A stretch of DNA of 64,000 nt from Actinomycetaceae bacterium. Lineage in GTDB: Bacteria; Actinomycetota; Actinomycetes; Actinomycetales; Actinomycetaceae. A program made the translations under genes and the position numbers. Under the pieces are notes generated by a model, which saw only the letters and a list, made by a program, of their open reading frames with translations, ran no database searches and was not told the DNA's origin. The DNA is taken from positions 1 to 64,000 of the forward strand of contig JAUNHH010000009.1 in NCBI GenBank assembly GCA_030524055.1. The letters are read 5' to 3'. Below, one piece after another: positions 1-8,544 of the stretch; position 1 is the first letter of the stretch, and every line of letters begins with the position of its first letter.

Positions 1-6
1 TAAAAG

Positions 7-50
7 AAAAGCGGGAGCTGAAAACATGGTGGTTTTCAGCTCCCGCTTTT
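7..50. terminator. Bidirectional hairpin terminator
   Basis: A 19-bp perfect inverted repeat (7-25 and 32-50) with a six-base loop, A-run on one side and T-run on the other. It sits just past the stop of the minus-strand DUF4352 gene and has the form of a Rho-independent terminator readable from both strands. Confidence 0.9.
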
Positions 51-61
51 GTTGTTGGCAG

Positions 62-922
62 TTACTTCACTGCAATAAAGGCCTTGTCTGCAAGAATGTC
101 GGGTTGTACAGCCAGCACTCCTTGCTCTAGCCCTTCACTTGGGACAGCGAGAGGAATATTTCCTGTCACTGAAGCGCCTGAATATAACGTAGACATGTCA
201 ATTGCATCGGGAGCAACAAGTGGTTTCTCCACGGAACTATGAGTGTTTCCTTGGGGAGTCACATACTCAATCAGCGTGAATGGGATCGCTCCATTTGGGT
301 CATTGCCTATGTAAGTGAAGGTGGCATTGACAAGGATGTAGGTTTGGCCAGGATCAGCGGGCTGATTGAAGGTATTGAAACTGGTGATGGCTTCGGTGGC
401 ATTGAGGTCAACGCTATTGATGGTGACTTTCCAGTCCTTGGAGGACAATTCGGTGCCAAGGGGGAGGGGATTTTCCCGAGTACCCTGTTTTCCATCGCTG
501 TTGGAAGTGCTGGAATCAGGGGCGCTCGATGTGGAAGCAGCATTATCTGCAGGTGCGGCAGTAGAGGTTTCTGTTCCGCTTTGCGATGCGCCTGGAACTG
601 TTGATGTGACGTCCTCATTCAGAGCTTGATCAACGGCGTTTCCTACGACAAAGAGGAAGACGAGAATGCCAACGATAGTGCCAACTACCGAGATAATAAT
701 GGCGGCAATACCTGGCCATTTGGCTTTGCCTTTAAGGACTGCCGCGACAATGCCGAGGATGAATCCGATAGGTAGAAGAAGCCAGCCAATGATGAGGAAG
801 CCGGGAATGCAGGCAAAAATGAAGCCGATGATAGAGATCGCTAATGCGACGATGCCGAGAGTATTACGCTCCTTCGGCGGGTTCGGAGCTGAAATATCAG
901 CTTGAGGGGAGGGGGTAGACAT
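62..922 (-). CDS. DUF4352-type membrane-anchored protein
   Basis: Predicted 286-residue protein of unknown role. After a short Pro/Ser-rich N-terminus there are two long hydrophobic stretches (roughly residues 20-45 and 48-85, rich in I/G/F) and then a Ser/Thr/Ala-rich linker and a C-terminal beta-rich domain of about 140 residues resembling the DUF4352 (telokin-like, immunoglobulin-fold) family, including the ITFTV/VNATFTY strand pattern. The topology suggests a cell-surface domain tethered by membrane helices. An upstream in-frame ATG at 970 exists, but the ATG at 922 is preceded by GGAG at the right distance and starts MSTPSPQ, so I prefer it. Monocistronic; the hairpin at 7-50 ends it. 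Family call is from sequence pattern only. Confidence 0.8.
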   Translation of the reverse strand: MSTPSPQADISAPNPPKERNTLGIVALAISIIGFIFACIPGFLIIGWLLLPIGFILGIVAAVLKGKAKWPGIAAIIISVVGTIVGILVFLFVVGNAVDQALNEDVTSTVPGASQSGTETSTAAPADNAASTSSAPDSSTSNSDGKQGTRENPLPLGTELSSKDWKVTINSVDLNATEAITSFNTFNQPADPGQTYILVNATFTYIGNDPNGAIPFTLIEYVTPQGNTHSSVEKPLVAPDAIDMSTLYSGASVTGNIPLAVPSEGLEQGVLAVQPDILADKAFIAVK

Positions 923-1280
923 GCTTGCTCCAATGAGTTGCAGTGCTGATGGGATGTCAGAATCGATCATACTTGCAGGTCAAAGTGGGTATAGGTGGTG
1001 GAATTTGGAGTGTGGAGCGGGAAAAAGGTTGGGATCTCGCTGAAGAATCTGACTGGTATGCGCGAAGGTGGGCCTTCATTAAGTGGATTTCGTCCGAAAA
1101 GTATGACTGCAATAGCAATCAGCCAATGCGTGGTTGCTACTTCAGGGCGCCTGTTTATAGAGATTGTGCTCTTCCTGGCAAAGTGCTGATTGTATCTGAC
1201 AGGTTGTATCTAGTGTTTCCTGTGCTGGTTTGCCCTGTTGTACTCGCGGCACCGCCTTTTATTCATGGCAGGGTTGTGTG
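923..1280. other. Intergenic stretch, no gene seen
   Basis: No supported coding region. It must hold the promoter of the minus-strand DUF4352 gene; a TTGACC box lies near 980-990 on the minus strand but I found no well-spaced -10 partner. Confidence 0.4.
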
Positions 1281-1416
1281 CTCAGGGCATACTTTGGCGC
1301 TCAGGGCATAGTTTGCTTCTCAAGGCACCGTTAGATGGCGAATTAACGCTGCCTTGAGCATGGAGCTATGCCTTGAGCACTTATCTCTGTCTTGAGCGCA
1401 CAACTATGCCCCGAGC
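1281..1416. repeat. Array of seven short inverted/direct repeats (CTCARGGCATA)
   Basis: Three copies of CTCAGGGCATA or CTCAAGGCACC on the plus strand (1281, 1300, 1319) are followed by four copies in the opposite orientation (about 1350, 1367, 1388, 1405; TATGCCTTGAGC type). The copies are spaced 16-30 bases apart, and the array lies about 95 bases upstream of the TRIC channel gene. Large cruciform/hairpin potential; role unknown. Confidence 0.8.
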
Positions 1417-1509
1417 GGTAGCTGAGAATAGGCGTGATGACAGTAAGACGCGATCCCTGCGGCCAGAGCCCAAGGCGCACCACCGCCTGGTTACCTATCC
1501 AGCGGCGGC

Positions 1510-2223
1510 ATGGCTGACAATAGAGAGGTGCTGCATCACCTGTTGGACGCCCTGAACCAGACACTGCCGGACTTTTTCCGTGTGATCGACCTGGTCGGTG
1601 TACTCCTCAACGGGATTATTGGCGGATCACTAGCTCGCCTCAAACGTTTTGACGCAGTAGGTTTCGCTGTTCTCGCCGTCATGTCAGCCCTCGCTGGAGG
1701 AATGCTGCGCGATGTTCTCCTCCAACACGGCCCACCTGTTGCTTTAACGGACCCTTTCTATTTGGGAACAGCGCTCGCGGGCGCGGCCATTGCAATGCTC
1801 TGGAAACTCGATTCTCGGCCATGGCGCATTGGCATGGTGATTGCTGATGGGACGGTCCTTGGTTGTTGGGCAGCAACGGGCGCCATTAAAACTTTAGAAG
1901 CTGGTTTCGGCTGGGGGCCCGCCCTGATGCTTGGCTTAACAACTGCTGTTGGCGGCGGAATGATCCGTGATATCGCGGCGGGAATGGTCCCCCGAGTTTT
2001 CGGCGGAAATAATCTTTATGCCACTCCCGCATTAGTTTCTGCTGCGATTATGGTGTGCTTTTGGTATGTGGACCAACCTGTTTTAGGAATGCTCTGCGCG
2101 ACTATTGTTGGCTCTGCTTTTACTGCACTTTCCCATTGGAAACGCTGGCAATTGCCGCAGCCAGGAGATTGGGAGCTTACCCGTGAAAATCTCCGGCACC
2201 TTGCCAGGAAACGAGTCAAATAA
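1510..2223 (+). CDS. TRIC channel family membrane protein (UPF0126, YicG-like)
   Basis: Predicted 237-residue integral membrane protein of the UPF0126/TRIC family, prokaryotic homologues of trimeric intracellular cation channels that pass monovalent cations. Six to seven hydrophobic segments are visible. Two homologous glycine-rich halves each carry the family signature: A-L-A-G-G-M-L-R-D near residue 60 and T-A-V-G-G-G-M-I-R-D near residue 145, both followed by a short loop with aromatic residues. The length is normal for the family (about 205-240). The ribosome site before the ATG is weak (GCGGCGGC), so the exact start is not certain. Monocistronic, preceded by the unusual repeat array and followed by a single ACGAGGGCGGG-type word at 2233. 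Confidence 0.88.
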   Translation: MADNREVLHHLLDALNQTLPDFFRVIDLVGVLLNGIIGGSLARLKRFDAVGFAVLAVMSALAGGMLRDVLLQHGPPVALTDPFYLGTALAGAAIAMLWKLDSRPWRIGMVIADGTVLGCWAATGAIKTLEAGFGWGPALMLGLTTAVGGGMIRDIAAGMVPRVFGGNNLYATPALVSAAIMVCFWYVDQPVLGMLCATIVGSAFTALSHWKRWQLPQPGDWELTRENLRHLARKRVK

Positions 2224-2375
2224 ATAGCGCATCCCGCCCTCGTCGATCAACCCGCACCGGCACTCCCGCCACCACGCTCAACGCAGGTCACGCCCCAAAA
2301 CGCGCGCAAATGTGGGCGGTATAGGGCACTATATGGAGGCCAGATAATCGCCCATTACACGAGGAAGGACCCGCC

Positions 2376-3335
2376 ATGCCGCTGGGCACTGGGAGCCGCG
2401 CTCCGTGGGACCGTTCGCCATCGGACTCTGCTAAGGGTGGGCCTGAAAGTGCAGCAACGCGTGCCTCCAGAAAAGCCTCCTCCCGGAGATCCAGCGCCGC
2501 ATCCGTCACCACCTACCACAGCGCCCGCGCCACCACTCACGCTGCACGGCGCCGCAGGAAATCTGGCCGGTCGCGTCTTCGCAAAAAGATCGACCGCTGG
2601 GTGATCGCCATTATCCTCGGGCTTGTCGTTTTTGCCCTTGCACCCCCGCCAGGGCTGGATCTTCTGGGCATTGGCCAGCGTTTCAACGGGAAACTCCCAC
2701 CGTGGCTGGGTGGGCCCTCCCCATCAACAATGGAAACCCTGCCGCCTAGCGAACTCGCCACAATGCTGCGTGAACTGCCCGTTCGCACCCATTCTGCGCG
2801 CGACGAGGGTGCTCCGGATTATGATCGCCAGGCTTTCGGCCAGCGCTGGGCAGATGAAGACCATAATGGCTGCGATACCCGCAATGACATTCTCGCCCGG
2901 GATTTATCGCGTCCGGCCTTCCGGGAAAATAGCAAATGCGTAGTGGTGGGAGGTAGTTTGGCAGAGCCATACACGGGCTCGGTGGTCGAGTTCCAGCGCG
3001 GTGAAAAAACCTCAGAACTGGTCCAGATTGACCATGTGGTGTCCCTATCGGATGCCTGGTGGTCAGGAGCCTGGACCTGGGATGCGCCCACCCGCCAGCG
3101 TTTCGCGAATGATCCAGCGAATCTGTTGGCCGTTGATGGGAAAACCAATGAGGATAAGGGGGCTGCATCAGCGGATCGCTGGTTGCCGCCAAATCGCGAC
3201 TTCCACTGTGAGTATGTGTCTACGCAGATCCGAGTGAAACATGCGTGGGCCTTGTCGGTTTCTGAAGCAGAACGTGAGGCAATGGCCCAGGTCCTCAGCA
3301 CATGTCCGCTGCCCCAGAGCGGAGGTGAGCAATAA
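2376..3335 (+). CDS. Membrane-anchored/exported HNH nuclease (DUF1524 type)
   Basis: Predicted 319-residue protein. Residues 1-65 are basic and Ser/Arg-rich, followed by one hydrophobic segment (about 75-100, V-I-A-I-I-L-G-L-V-V-F-A-L-A) and then an extracytoplasmic C-terminal domain with the DUF1524/GmrSD-like HNH fold typical of actinobacterial secreted nucleases. Visible motifs are R-N-D-I-L-A-R-D-L, the catalytic Q-I-D-H-V-V-S-L-S-D-A-W, then R-F-A-N-D-P-A-N-L-L-A-V with the metal-site Asn, N-E-D-K-G, and W-L-P-P-N followed by C-x-Y. Two Cys probably form a disulphide outside the cell. RBS GAGGAAGG lies about 8 bases before the ATG. A role in nutrient or DNA degradation at the surface is inferred. 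Confidence 0.88.
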   Translation: MPLGTGSRAPWDRSPSDSAKGGPESAATRASRKASSRRSSAASVTTYHSARATTHAARRRRKSGRSRLRKKIDRWVIAIILGLVVFALAPPPGLDLLGIGQRFNGKLPPWLGGPSPSTMETLPPSELATMLRELPVRTHSARDEGAPDYDRQAFGQRWADEDHNGCDTRNDILARDLSRPAFRENSKCVVVGGSLAEPYTGSVVEFQRGEKTSELVQIDHVVSLSDAWWSGAWTWDAPTRQRFANDPANLLAVDGKTNEDKGAASADRWLPPNRDFHCEYVSTQIRVKHAWALSVSEAEREAMAQVLSTCPLPQSGGEQ

Positions 3336-3361
3336 ACGAGGCCGGGGCCTAAACTCAAAGA
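3336..3361 (+). promoter_or_regulatory. Leaderless promoter of first paralogue, fused to repeat word
   Basis: ACGAGGCCGGGGC (3336-3348) abuts a -10 box TAAACT (3350-3355), six bases before the ATG at 3362. No ribosome site fits between, so the transcript would start at or next to the ATG. Confidence 0.65.
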
Positions 3362-3889
3362 ATGAGCGTCGAAATACAATCGCCTGCTGATATACCTTCT
3401 CAATTGGCAGGGAGTATTCGTTCCTGGTGCCGCAAGTGGTGGTTGGTCTTTGCAGCGCTCATTGTGGGGGTCGTGACGTTCATTTTATATGTCGCGTTTA
3501 CGCCACCTTATCCTAGTGAGCTCTTTGTCGATGGCGACCATGGGACAGAACTTGTCCAACCTGTGCGTTCCTACCTTGTGCCAGAGGGGTTCAATGCTCT
3601 CTTTCTTACGTCCTGCGGGGCATTTACTTTCGCTTTAATGTATCTTCTAGTGAAGATGGTAGATTCCTTCCAGAAGAAGGTGGCGGTCGTAATTCTCTCT
3701 GCCATTATGGGGGGATTTTTTGCCTGCTGGATCAATTTTGTGGCGACTATAGCTGGTCCGGGTTCATTTTCACGCAGCGGTGACAATGTATGTGCTTCTT
3801 CGGGATTTTTTGAAGCAGACTACGCTCACTTCGAGGTTGACGGAATTTGGATGACTCCGACTATCGAGGGCTGTACAGAGTATCGCTAG
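3362..3889 (+). CDS. Tandem paralogue 1: small membrane protein, C-terminal GIWMTPT
   Basis: 175-residue protein of no family I recognise, first of four adjacent paralogues. The layout is shared by all four: a short polar N-terminus ending in a Trp-rich basic patch (R-K-W-W), a membrane helix (about 28-50), a roughly 35-residue loop containing V-x-P-V-R-S-Y-L-V-P, a second helix (about 78-98), a short basic loop, a third helix (about 105-130), and a C-terminal extracytoplasmic segment ending F-E-V-D-G-I-W-M-T-P-T. This copy has two Cys in the tail (C-A-S-S, E-G-C) that could form a disulphide. Leaderless promoter directly upstream. The gap to the next gene is 84 bases. Confidence 0.72.
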   Translation: MSVEIQSPADIPSQLAGSIRSWCRKWWLVFAALIVGVVTFILYVAFTPPYPSELFVDGDHGTELVQPVRSYLVPEGFNALFLTSCGAFTFALMYLLVKMVDSFQKKVAVVILSAIMGGFFACWINFVATIAGPGSFSRSGDNVCASSGFFEADYAHFEVDGIWMTPTIEGCTEYR

Positions 3890-3947
3890 GTTTATGCTGG
3901 GCTCTTTCGTGCAGTGTCCATCAATGGGAGCAACTAGTTTCCTCCGT

Positions 3948-3973
3948 ACGAGGCCGGGGCTTAAACTCAAAGA
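3948..3973 (+). promoter_or_regulatory. Leaderless promoter of second paralogue
   Basis: Same block as at 3336: ACGAGGCCGGGGC (3948-3960), -10 box TAAACT (3962-3967), CAAAGA, ATG at 3974. The conserved block stops at the start codon. Confidence 0.65.
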
Positions 3974-4492
3974 ATGAGCGCCAAAATGCAGCCACCTGCG
4001 GACAAGTCTCGACAATCGCCAGAATTAAAATCTGCCTGGTGGCATAGCTGGTGGATGGCCCTTGTGGCGTTCATTGTGGGGGCAGTGGCGCTTTACTGTC
4101 GCATTATTTTTGAACCGCCTGGTCCTCACGCGATTTTTGTTGGTGGGCAGCGTGGAGGAGAACTCATTCAACCAGTGCGGGTCTATCTTGTACCAGAGGC
4201 GTTAACGGTGTTCCTCGCCGTTTCCTGCGCGGCTTTTACTGTCGCTTTACTGTGCATAGTTGCGAGTCTGGCCTCTACTGAGCAAAGTAAGAGGATAGCC
4301 GCAAGTAGTGTAGTGGTGATGGGAATACTCTTTCTCCTGTCGGCTATTGCGGTATATGCCGTGTTCGGTCCGAAAATTTCACGCTATGAAGACAGTGTGA
4401 CTATGGTGTGGGGATTCGGTGCGACAACGTGTATTGCCTTCGATGCTGATGGAATCTGGATGACCCCAACCAATGACTTCTGTATTGAGTAG
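3974..4492 (+). CDS. Tandem paralogue 2: small membrane protein, C-terminal GIWMTPT
   Basis: 172-residue member of the four-gene array and the closest relative of paralogue 1: both share W-W-x(n)-A-L-I-V-G-A/V, P-P-G/Y-P, V-Q/I-Q-P-V-R-V/S-Y-L-V-P-E and the terminal D-A-D-G-I-W-M-T-P-T. Three membrane helices are predicted (about 30-50, 76-96, 107-130). The loop between helices 1 and 2 (F-V-G-G-Q-R-G-G-E-L-I) and the C-terminal tail lie on the same side of the membrane if topology is three-pass. It has its own leaderless promoter, so the array is probably four separate transcripts rather than one operon. Function unknown. Confidence 0.72.
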   Translation: MSAKMQPPADKSRQSPELKSAWWHSWWMALVAFIVGAVALYCRIIFEPPGPHAIFVGGQRGGELIQPVRVYLVPEALTVFLAVSCAAFTVALLCIVASLASTEQSKRIAASSVVVMGILFLLSAIAVYAVFGPKISRYEDSVTMVWGFGATTCIAFDADGIWMTPTNDFCIE

Positions 4493-4550
4493 GGCTGCGC
4501 GCGTCTGACGCTATTCATTCAGTAGGAATAGCTAGTTTCCTCTGCGTCCT

Positions 4551-4576
4551 ACGAGGCCAGGACTTAAACTCAAAGA
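4551..4576 (+). promoter_or_regulatory. Leaderless promoter of third paralogue
   Basis: Degenerate repeat word ACGAGGCCAGGAC (4551-4563) followed by TAAACT (4565-4570), six bases, ATG at 4577. Confidence 0.6.
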
Positions 4577-5125
4577 ATGAGTGCTGACATGATGATGGAA
4601 CCAGGGGCTGAAGGGGATTCTTCATCGCTCGCAACACAGTTGCCGTGGTGGAAAAGTGGCTGGATGTTGATTGTTCCAATCTCCTTGACGGTGCTGCTAA
4701 GTGCGCTATGTTCCTACTGGACCCCCAAGTATGGGCTTATTATTGAAAATGAAGCTATCGCTGCGAATGTTATAGCTGATCCTGCCCCAGTTTATTTGGC
4801 GCCACTGCCCTGTTTTGCTCTCAGTCTTGCTGCTTGCGCTTCGGCCATTTGGTCTGTGCTGCACTTCGCTATGCTTGTGGAAAGGGGTGGGTTGAAGAGA
4901 AGTGCTATTTTTATGCGCATTCTTGGGGTGGCTTTCGTCGTGACTGTATTTTTTTGCGTCTATTTCCTTCTTTTAGTGGTAGGGCCGAGGGTTGAACCTG
5001 ATGCTTCTCTATGGTTTGGTGGTGAGGTTGTGCTTCAGTGGGGTGGTGTTCTCGAGAATCGGAGCGAAATTGTCTTCGAGAGTAATGGCCTATGGATGAC
5101 GCCGATCCGGGCTTCTCAGTACTGA
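4577..5125 (+). CDS. Tandem paralogue 3: small membrane protein, C-terminal GLWMTP
   Basis: 182-residue third member of the array, more diverged than the first two. It keeps the P-W-W-K-S-G-W helix entry, the A-P-V-Y-L-A-P-L-P loop motif corresponding to V-R-S-Y-L-V-P, three hydrophobic helices (about 30-50, 78-98, 113-140) and the tail E-S-N-G-L-W-M-T-P. The last helix is markedly aromatic (V-F-F-C-V-Y-F-L-L). Base composition is more AT-rich than the flanking metabolic genes. Leaderless promoter as in the other copies. Function unknown; a membrane-surface sensor, immunity or stress protein are all possible. Confidence 0.7.
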   Translation: MSADMMMEPGAEGDSSSLATQLPWWKSGWMLIVPISLTVLLSALCSYWTPKYGLIIENEAIAANVIADPAPVYLAPLPCFALSLAACASAIWSVLHFAMLVERGGLKRSAIFMRILGVAFVVTVFFCVYFLLLVVGPRVEPDASLWFGGEVVLQWGGVLENRSEIVFESNGLWMTPIRASQY

Positions 5126-5165
5126 AAGTCTACAGATGATGAGTTCAACTTCTCCTCTGCGTTCT

Positions 5166-5191
5166 GCGAGGGCGGGGCTTAAACTCAAAGA
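5166..5191 (+). promoter_or_regulatory. Leaderless promoter of fourth paralogue
   Basis: GCGAGGGCGGGGC (5166-5178) next to TAAACT (5180-5185), CAAAGA, ATG at 5192. Confidence 0.62.
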
Positions 5192-5734
5192 ATGAGTGCT
5201 GAAATGCGACTACCTGATGGGGGTTCTGGACAGGTATCTGCATTCAAGCGCCCCTGGTGGGGTGCTTGGCAGATGCTGTTCCTATCAGTGGGGCTGGCGC
5301 TCCTTCTCTATTTTCTGTGGAAAAGTGCCCTGCCTAATCCCAGTGATATCGTCGTTTCTCATGCCGATCCGCCAGGCGCAATGAAATCCTCTGTCCGTTC
5401 CTATTTGGCTCCACTCCCGCTTCTGATCCTTCATAGCGCTTTTATAGGTGCCACTATTTTTGCTGCCGCGCATCTTGGCGCCCTTGTTGGCCGCAAGGGC
5501 AAAGCGGCATTATTTAGTGCGCTGATCAGTAGTATTCTGGTGGCTCTATTTCTGGCCGGAGGACATTTTATTCAGACGGAATTTTTTGAAGGGCCAACGA
5601 TTACCGCGACGACTTCCTCGGCTCAGGGCGGGGAGCTTGTGACGTATCGCTGGGACTATGTATTCCGCTATACAGAAGTCACCTTCCAAATTGAGGGCCT
5701 TCTGATGACCCCAGTTAGCGTGAATATCACCTAA
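5192..5734 (+). CDS. Tandem paralogue 4: small membrane protein, C-terminal GLLMTP
   Basis: 180-residue fourth member, closest to paralogue 3 (P-W-W-G-A-W-Q-M, S-Y-L-A-P-L-P). Three membrane helices are predicted at about 30-48, 72-95 and 103-128. The terminal signature is changed to Q-I-E-G-L-L-M-T-P-V, losing the Trp conserved in the other three. The gradient of similarity (1 with 2, 3 with 4) suggests one gene duplicated, then the pair duplicated and diverged. Each duplication carried the upstream repeat word and promoter with it. Confidence 0.7.
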   Translation: MSAEMRLPDGGSGQVSAFKRPWWGAWQMLFLSVGLALLLYFLWKSALPNPSDIVVSHADPPGAMKSSVRSYLAPLPLLILHSAFIGATIFAAAHLGALVGRKGKAALFSALISSILVALFLAGGHFIQTEFFEGPTITATTSSAQGGELVTYRWDYVFRYTEVTFQIEGLLMTPVSVNIT

Positions 5735-5849
5735 GATTCCCTCTTCTATGCCTGCCGCAGGCCTAAGCCCCAACCATTAGCAAATAATCTTACTTGCATC
5801 ACATTCGCCCATAATTTTCCCAGGTCAGACCTGATTTTGCTAGAGTTAC

Positions 5850-6629
5850 ATGAGGCCTGGTGTGCCACATACACCGCGCACGGTGTGCAATCCTTGCATT
5901 ACGCTGCGCAATCCCCGTGCACTACAGCGCCTATTCGGCAATCAAGGGACGGCAACAGCATTGAGACTCATCGTCATTGTGCAGAATTTGGGCTGGTCTC
6001 TTCTAGTAGGGATCGTCCTTTTTTGTCTACTCGCAGGCCCCCTATATTTATGGCGCACTATCCGTCACGAAGAAATCCGCCTCAAAGAATTCGGCTGGCT
6101 CGCAGCTGGAACCCTTTATGCCTCTGCGATTATCGTTTTCACAACCTTGCCACTGCCAGTAGATACCGAAGCCTGGTGCGCTCGCCAGAAAATCCGCTAC
6201 AACATTATCCCTTTTGGATTTATGGACTATATAGGGATCTGGGCTCAGCGCCTCCCCTGGTATCAGCTCATTATTCACCGCTCCGTCAACCAGATCTTCT
6301 TTAACCTCCTCTTCTTTATGCCGCTCGGCGCATTTGCCCGTCTTATGGGTCGCGGGTGGCGTTTTGTTGCCGGCTCCGCCCTCGCACTATCTATTTACCT
6401 GGAAACATCCCAACTGACCGGACAATTCGGAATCCTCCCATGTTCCTATCGCGTTGCCGATGTGGATGACCTCTGGATTAATACCCTCGGTGCCGTCCTT
6501 GGGGCAGCCGCAATCGCCTGGTATACGCGAAAGCGCCGACTACCCCACTGGATAATCGGCGCTCACGCGCAAAAGTACGCTCACTTTAGAGATTCAGCTG
6601 AATCTTGTGTCCAGGTACAGCCTCAATAA
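5850..6629 (+). CDS. VanZ-like membrane protein
   Basis: Up to 259 residues, a VanZ-family membrane protein. The family is named for a teicoplanin-resistance protein; most chromosomal members have no assigned reaction. Family hallmarks are visible: N-I-I-P-F, N-L-L-F-F-M-P-L-G, E-T-S-Q and the closing R-V-A-D-V-D-D-L-W-I-N-T-L-G-A. Five hydrophobic helices are apparent. The first ~37 residues from the ATG at 5850 are not VanZ-like, and a TTG at 5961 with AAGGGA upstream begins just before helix 1, so the true protein may be about 222 residues. The 3' end overlaps the convergent peptide-transporter ATPase by 44 bases. Confidence 0.75.
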   Translation: MRPGVPHTPRTVCNPCITLRNPRALQRLFGNQGTATALRLIVIVQNLGWSLLVGIVLFCLLAGPLYLWRTIRHEEIRLKEFGWLAAGTLYASAIIVFTTLPLPVDTEAWCARQKIRYNIIPFGFMDYIGIWAQRLPWYQLIIHRSVNQIFFNLLFFMPLGAFARLMGRGWRFVAGSALALSIYLETSQLTGQFGILPCSYRVADVDDLWINTLGAVLGAAAIAWYTRKRRLPHWIIGAHAQKYAHFRDSAESCVQVQPQ

Positions 6630-8544
6630 GTTCGCGAGTGTAATCCTGTTTCGGATCGGCAAAGAGCTTATCCGACGCATTGGCTTCCACTAACTTGCCT
6701 TTTTCCATCACCACAACGTCGTCAGCAATCTGACGAACCACCGCAAGGTCGTGCGTGATGAAGAGATAAGACAAGCCAAGTTGCGCCTGCAAATCATTGA
6801 GCAGGTGCAGAATCTGATTCTGCACCAGCACATCCAGCGCAGACACGGCCTCGTCAAGAACGATCACTTCAGGATTCAATGCCAAAGCGCGCGCAACAGC
6901 CACACGCTGACGCTGACCACCTGACAACTCATTCGGATAACGCCGCATAACAGAACGCGGCAAGGCCACCAAATCCAGAAGTTCAGCAATGCGTTCGGTC
7001 CGCAGGTGCTTGGGATGGAGCTCCTTCTTTTCAGCGGCCGTCAGAGAACGCCCTGACTCATGGGCCTCCAAAACCTTCGCTGCCCACTCCGGTGCTTTAC
7101 GCTTAGCCGCCTTGGCGCGTTCGACTTCTTGGCGGGCGTACTCGGGCGTGCCGTATTTATGCACAGAGAGGGGCTCTTCAATGACCCGATAAATCGAATA
7201 CATTGGGTCCAAAGAACCATAGGGGTTCTGGAATACTGCCTGCAAGCGCCGACGCAGAGCAAAAAGTTCCTTTTCACTCATCGCCGACGTGTCTTGCCCG
7301 TCAAAGAAAATCTTTCCTGACGTGGGCTTATACAGCTGCAGAATCATATTCGCAGCTGTGGACTTGCCCGACCCAGATTCGCCCACCACAGCCAGCGTTG
7401 TCCCGCGCCGCAAAGCAAAAGACACATCATCAACAGCAGTCAGCGTTTTCGCTTCACCCTTGGCGCCACGCACGTCGAAGACCTTTGTCAGGTTCTCAAC
7501 GCGAATAATCTCCTCCGTGGAGGTTGCACCAAGCCCAGCGCCAGTCAGTTCCTCATCGGTGACTTCAATACCGCGCGCGTGAGCCGACTCAATACGAGCC
7601 GACGCCAGCGACGGAGCCGCAGAAACCAGGCGCTTAGTGTAAGGGTGACGCGGGTGCTGGAGGATTTCCAGAGCCGGGCCAGATTCCACGATCCGTCCGC
7701 GGTGCATAACCACCAGTTGCTCGGCGCGTTCAGCCGCCAAACCAAGGTCGTGGGTAATAAAGAGAACCGCTGTGCCCAGATCCTTCGTCAGGGTATCCAG
7801 GTGGTCAAGAATGCGGCGCTGAACAGTCACATCCAAAGCGGAGGTCGGTTCGTCAGCAATCAGCAACTTAGGACGCGCAGCCAGGCCAATAGCAATCAAG
7901 ACGCGTTGGCGCATACCACCAGAAAACTCGTGAGGGAATTGCTTGGCGCGCCGCGCGGCATCCGGCAGGCCAGCTTCCTTTAAGAGCTCCGCAACGCGCG
8001 TGCCCACCTGTGAGTTCGGCACGACGTTATTTGCCTGCAGCGCTTCGGCAACCTGTTTACCAATCCGCAGAACGGGGTTGAGGTTACTCATGGGGTCTTG
8101 AGGGACCAGACCAATACCGGAGCCGCGCAGATTCACCCATTCCTTAGAAGGCAGATGAGTAATATCGCGCCCATCGAACTCGATACTTCCGCCAGTGACC
8201 TTACCGGTACCAGGTAAGAGTCCAATAATGGCAGCTGCAGTAGTGGATTTACCCGACCCGGATTCGCCTACAATCGCCACCGTCTGACCTGGGTAAATGG
8301 TCAGATTTGCTCCGCGCACGGCGGGCACCGTTCCTGTTGAGGTTGTAAAGGTGACTTCCAGGTCGGTGATTTTCAGTAGCGGGTTGGCGTCGTCAGGGTG
8401 GATGTCGTCTTTTTCCTTTGACGAGGCCGGGGCCCCGCCCTCGGAAGTGGCATCCTCACCTAAAACGGTACGGGTGACGGCCGCCTCAATGCTTTCCTCA
8501 GTGGGCGCATTTTCCTCGATGGGATCATTCATTTTCGTGCTCAC
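6586..8544 (-). CDS. Oligopeptide ABC transporter, fused double ATPase (DppD-DppF type)
   Basis: 652-residue cytoplasmic ATPase powering peptide import. Two complete ABC domains are fused: the first (about 55-310) has Walker A G-E-S-G-S-G-K-S, signature F-S-G-G-M-R-Q-R-V and Walker [13 protein letters not shown]; the second (about 350-640) has [17 protein letters not shown] and [12 protein letters not shown]. An unusually long basic, Lys/Ala/Glu-rich insertion (about 480-540) separates Walker A and signature of domain two. It is the last gene of the operon, and its ATG overlaps the DppC stop by four bases. The N-terminal ~50 residues are acidic and probably disordered. Confidence 0.93.
   Translation of the reverse strand: MSTKMNDPIEENAPTEESIEAAVTRTVLGEDATSEGGAPASSKEKDDIHPDDANPLLKITDLEVTFTTSTGTVPAVRGANLTIYPGQTVAIVGESGSGKSTTAAAIIGLLPGTGKVTGGSIEFDGRDITHLPSKEWVNLRGSGIGLVPQDPMSNLNPVLRIGKQVAEALQANNVVPNSQVGTRVAELLKEAGLPDAARRAKQFPHEFSGGMRQRVLIAIGLAARPKLLIADEPTSALDVTVQRRILDHLDTLTKDLGTAVLFITHDLGLAAERAEQLVVMHRGRIVESGPALEILQHPRHPYTKRLVSAAPSLASARIESAHARGIEVTDEELTGAGLGATSTEEIIRVENLTKVFDVRGAKGEAKTLTAVDDVSFALRRGTTLAVVGESGSGKSTAANMILQLYKPTSGKIFFDGQDTSAMSEKELFALRRRLQAVFQNPYGSLDPMYSIYRVIEEPLSVHKYGTPEYARQEVERAKAAKRKAPEWAAKVLEAHESGRSLTAAEKKELHPKHLRTERIAELLDLVALPRSVMRRYPNELSGGQRQRVAVARALALNPEVIVLDEAVSALDVLVQNQILHLLNDLQAQLGLSYLFITHDLAVVRQIADDVVVMEKGKLVEANASDKLFADPKQDYTRELIEAVPGHKIQLNL

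Noticed and set aside
239..629. Plus-strand frames opposite the DUF4352 gene
   Set aside because: Shadows of the minus-strand gene; no ribosome sites and low-complexity translation.
1281..1416. Short repeats considered as a CRISPR array
   Set aside because: Repeats are 10-12 bases, occur in both orientations, and spacers are irregular and shorter than CRISPR spacers.
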